DNA of 64,000 bases. Origin: Apricaphanius iberus (taxonomy: Eukaryota > Chordata > Actinopteri > Cyprinodontiformes > Aphaniidae). Below, piece after piece: positions 62,411 to 64,000 of this stretch. Under the pieces are notes generated by a model, which was not told the DNA's origin, made no database searches, and worked only from the letters and a program-made list of their open reading frames with translations. Where the stretch lies: NCBI GenBank assembly GCA_028564705.1, contig JAPXFQ010002744.1:1984001-2048000 (forward strand), read 5' to 3'. Numbering within the stretch: position 1 is the stretch's first letter; each line of letters begins with the position of its first letter. The position numbers and the translations under genes were made by a program.

Positions 62411-64000
62411 CTTAATAGTTATTATTTTGATTAGTTAAGTGATGGAAATTTTTTTCAATTTGACTTGACTCTAAAATATCAGCATTGGACATTTTATTAC
62501 TGATTTGTAAAACTAAAAGCTCTCCTGGATTTGATTGTATGTGTGCTAATACAAGCTGATAGCTTCAAGTTAACTGCATTTTATTATTTCATACTTACTT
62601 AAAATTCATAAAAATATTTTTATTTCAATTTAATTAAAAGGGTAATAATTTATTTTGTAAATAACAATTACTTAGTTTTGTGTTTTTAAGATTTTTATAA
62701 TTACGTTGGTTTACAGCTCATTTGCACAAATCACCAGGGGTGATTTCTATATTACCTGCAGCTCCCTAGTGGCTTATGTCCACATCATAATTGCACGCTT
62801 TGCAAAAATCAGGATGAGGAACATGAGAGGGTCGAAAGCATGGCCACTGTTCTTAAAATGTATCCAAAAACTTCTGAGGGACATGGACCCTAATAGATTT
62901 GCAATGAAGAAAAAAAAAAAAAAAAAAAACACCTCGCAAATCTATATACGTATATTTTTTTCACTTAGACTTCAACTTGTATGTTTCCACAGTAGAAAGT
63001 AACGTTAGGCGTTACCGTTCACATTTACCAAAAGTTGGCAGGTCCACGACACACAAAAAGTCTACCTTTTAGGTGCCGCAATGATGAACAGAGAACAGAG
63101 GAGGGCAGAGCTGAGGCAAATGGCAGAAAGAGGTATGGAGGAGGGGTTACAGATTCACCATGCTGTTATATCGTGTTGTCAGACATAAATACCACACATT
63201 TAGCACAGAACTCAAATGTCCGAAGCTTTTTGCGTTTAGAGGGGTGAGTCATAACAGGAAATGTAGATGTCAAATTGTGTACTTTCTACGTAAAATACGT
63301 AGCCTAGCCTACAGGTTGGCAGGTTTGCATTTTGTAGGCGTGGCGCTAGAAATTCAGCCGTGACGGAGCGCCACGGTAATGCCTATGGAAGGGAAACACT
63401 GCAATGAATGCTTATCATTAATTTTTTAAAGCAAAATGTAAATTCTAACTATAAAGCAGAAATCTGTCAATCAAAGCTGACGCTGAAAAACAACCCCTGG
63501 CATAAAAAAGAAATATGAAAAACTAGTTCCAACCAGCATTACCACAAAGAAGCGTTAGTAAAGATAGAGCAGTTGACGAATGGAGAGTCCTTGCATAGGT
63601 AAACAAATAGCATCTACCTGTCTGGAACTTAGAAAACTCCCAGGGCCCTCCAGTTCTGAGCTGCCCTTTTACCTTCCTACCTGTGCTGCTCAACTGTCAG
63701 GTCCTATATATCACTAGAGTACAAGGCTGGGACTCTGCTACTGATCAGAGGGCTGTTTTCTGGGACAAACAACTCTTTGGGAGGTTGTTATATAGGGTAA
63801 GACACAGTTCAGTAAATATGGGCAGGAAAAGGACAATGAGACATCCAGATTACACTTCTACTGTCTAACCTTACATTTCAGCTTGTAAAAAGAAAGCTTG
63901 GACGCAGTTTTGCACTGAAAGAGTCAGATTAACTCAAAAAATTCAACTATAACAAGTAGTCTGCACAGCCTTTAAATATTGTTTCCACTCAGTTCAAGTT
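58673..64000 (-). other. mettl24: mettl24 intron 1 (partial), no gene recognised
   Basis: Sequence upstream of the exon acceptor CCTACAG at 58673. I found no frame that could supply the N-terminus of METTL24. It holds a 30-nt palindrome (58934-58963), a C run (about 61761-61773), a long CA repeat and a poly(A) run (about 62908-62928). Confidence 0.7.
62343..62408. repeat. (CA)n microsatellite, about 33 units
   Basis: Uninterrupted AC/CA dinucleotide tract in mettl24 intron 1. Confidence 0.97.

Overview
The window is vertebrate genomic DNA, almost certainly from a percomorph-type teleost fish. Genes have many introns with GT-AG junctions. The intergenic and intronic DNA is AT-rich and full of dispersed repeats of fish type: short hAT elements, a tRNA-derived SINE ending in a TATATAAG-CAGTCCATTTACCA-like tail, an L2/Maui-like LINE relic, and long microsatellites. 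There is no prokaryotic organisation (no operons, RBSs or CRISPR).

Two protein-coding genes can be reconstructed exon by exon. CDC40 (PRP17, a second-step splicing factor) lies on the + strand, ATG at 12668 and stop at 36544. It has 15 coding exons that join without a frame break into a 581-residue protein with an acidic Ser-rich N-terminus and a seven-bladed WD40 domain. METTL24 (an FkbM-like methyltransferase family member) lies on the - strand. Its last four coding exons are at 58672-58574, 53607-53474, 43359-43137 and 39120-38776, giving 266 residues. The first coding exon, expected to hold the N-terminal signal or anchor region, is not visible and probably lies past the right edge. The two genes converge tail to tail, with about 2.2 kb between stop codons.

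Left of CDC40 (1-12.6 kb) I find no coding exon. The order CDC40 then METTL24 matches human 6q21, where WASF1 lies head-to-head with CDC40. Two promoter-like segments at about 9.45-9.8 kb and 10.12-10.62 kb have splice donors pointing left. They are candidate noncoding first exons of a minus-strand gene, plausibly wasf1, which would make 1-9.4 kb its 5' intron. This is inference.

The rest is mobile DNA. At least six short hAT-type elements have readable 8-bp target duplications, perfect or nearly so: family A at 2079-2502 and (weak TSD) 31553-32112; family B at 15238-15556, 20223-20513 and 37093-37447; a third type at 11077-11393. Others are a 1.4-kb palindromic foldback nested in a larger inverted-repeat element in CDC40 intron 13, a 1.0-kb inverted-repeat element carrying two inverted tRNA-like heads in METTL24 intron 4, several further TIR elements, and a strong 54-nt hairpin just inside METTL24 intron 3. 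I see no new defence, metabolic or mobile gene system here. The items most worth a second look are the hairpin, the foldback structures and the two candidate upstream first exons.
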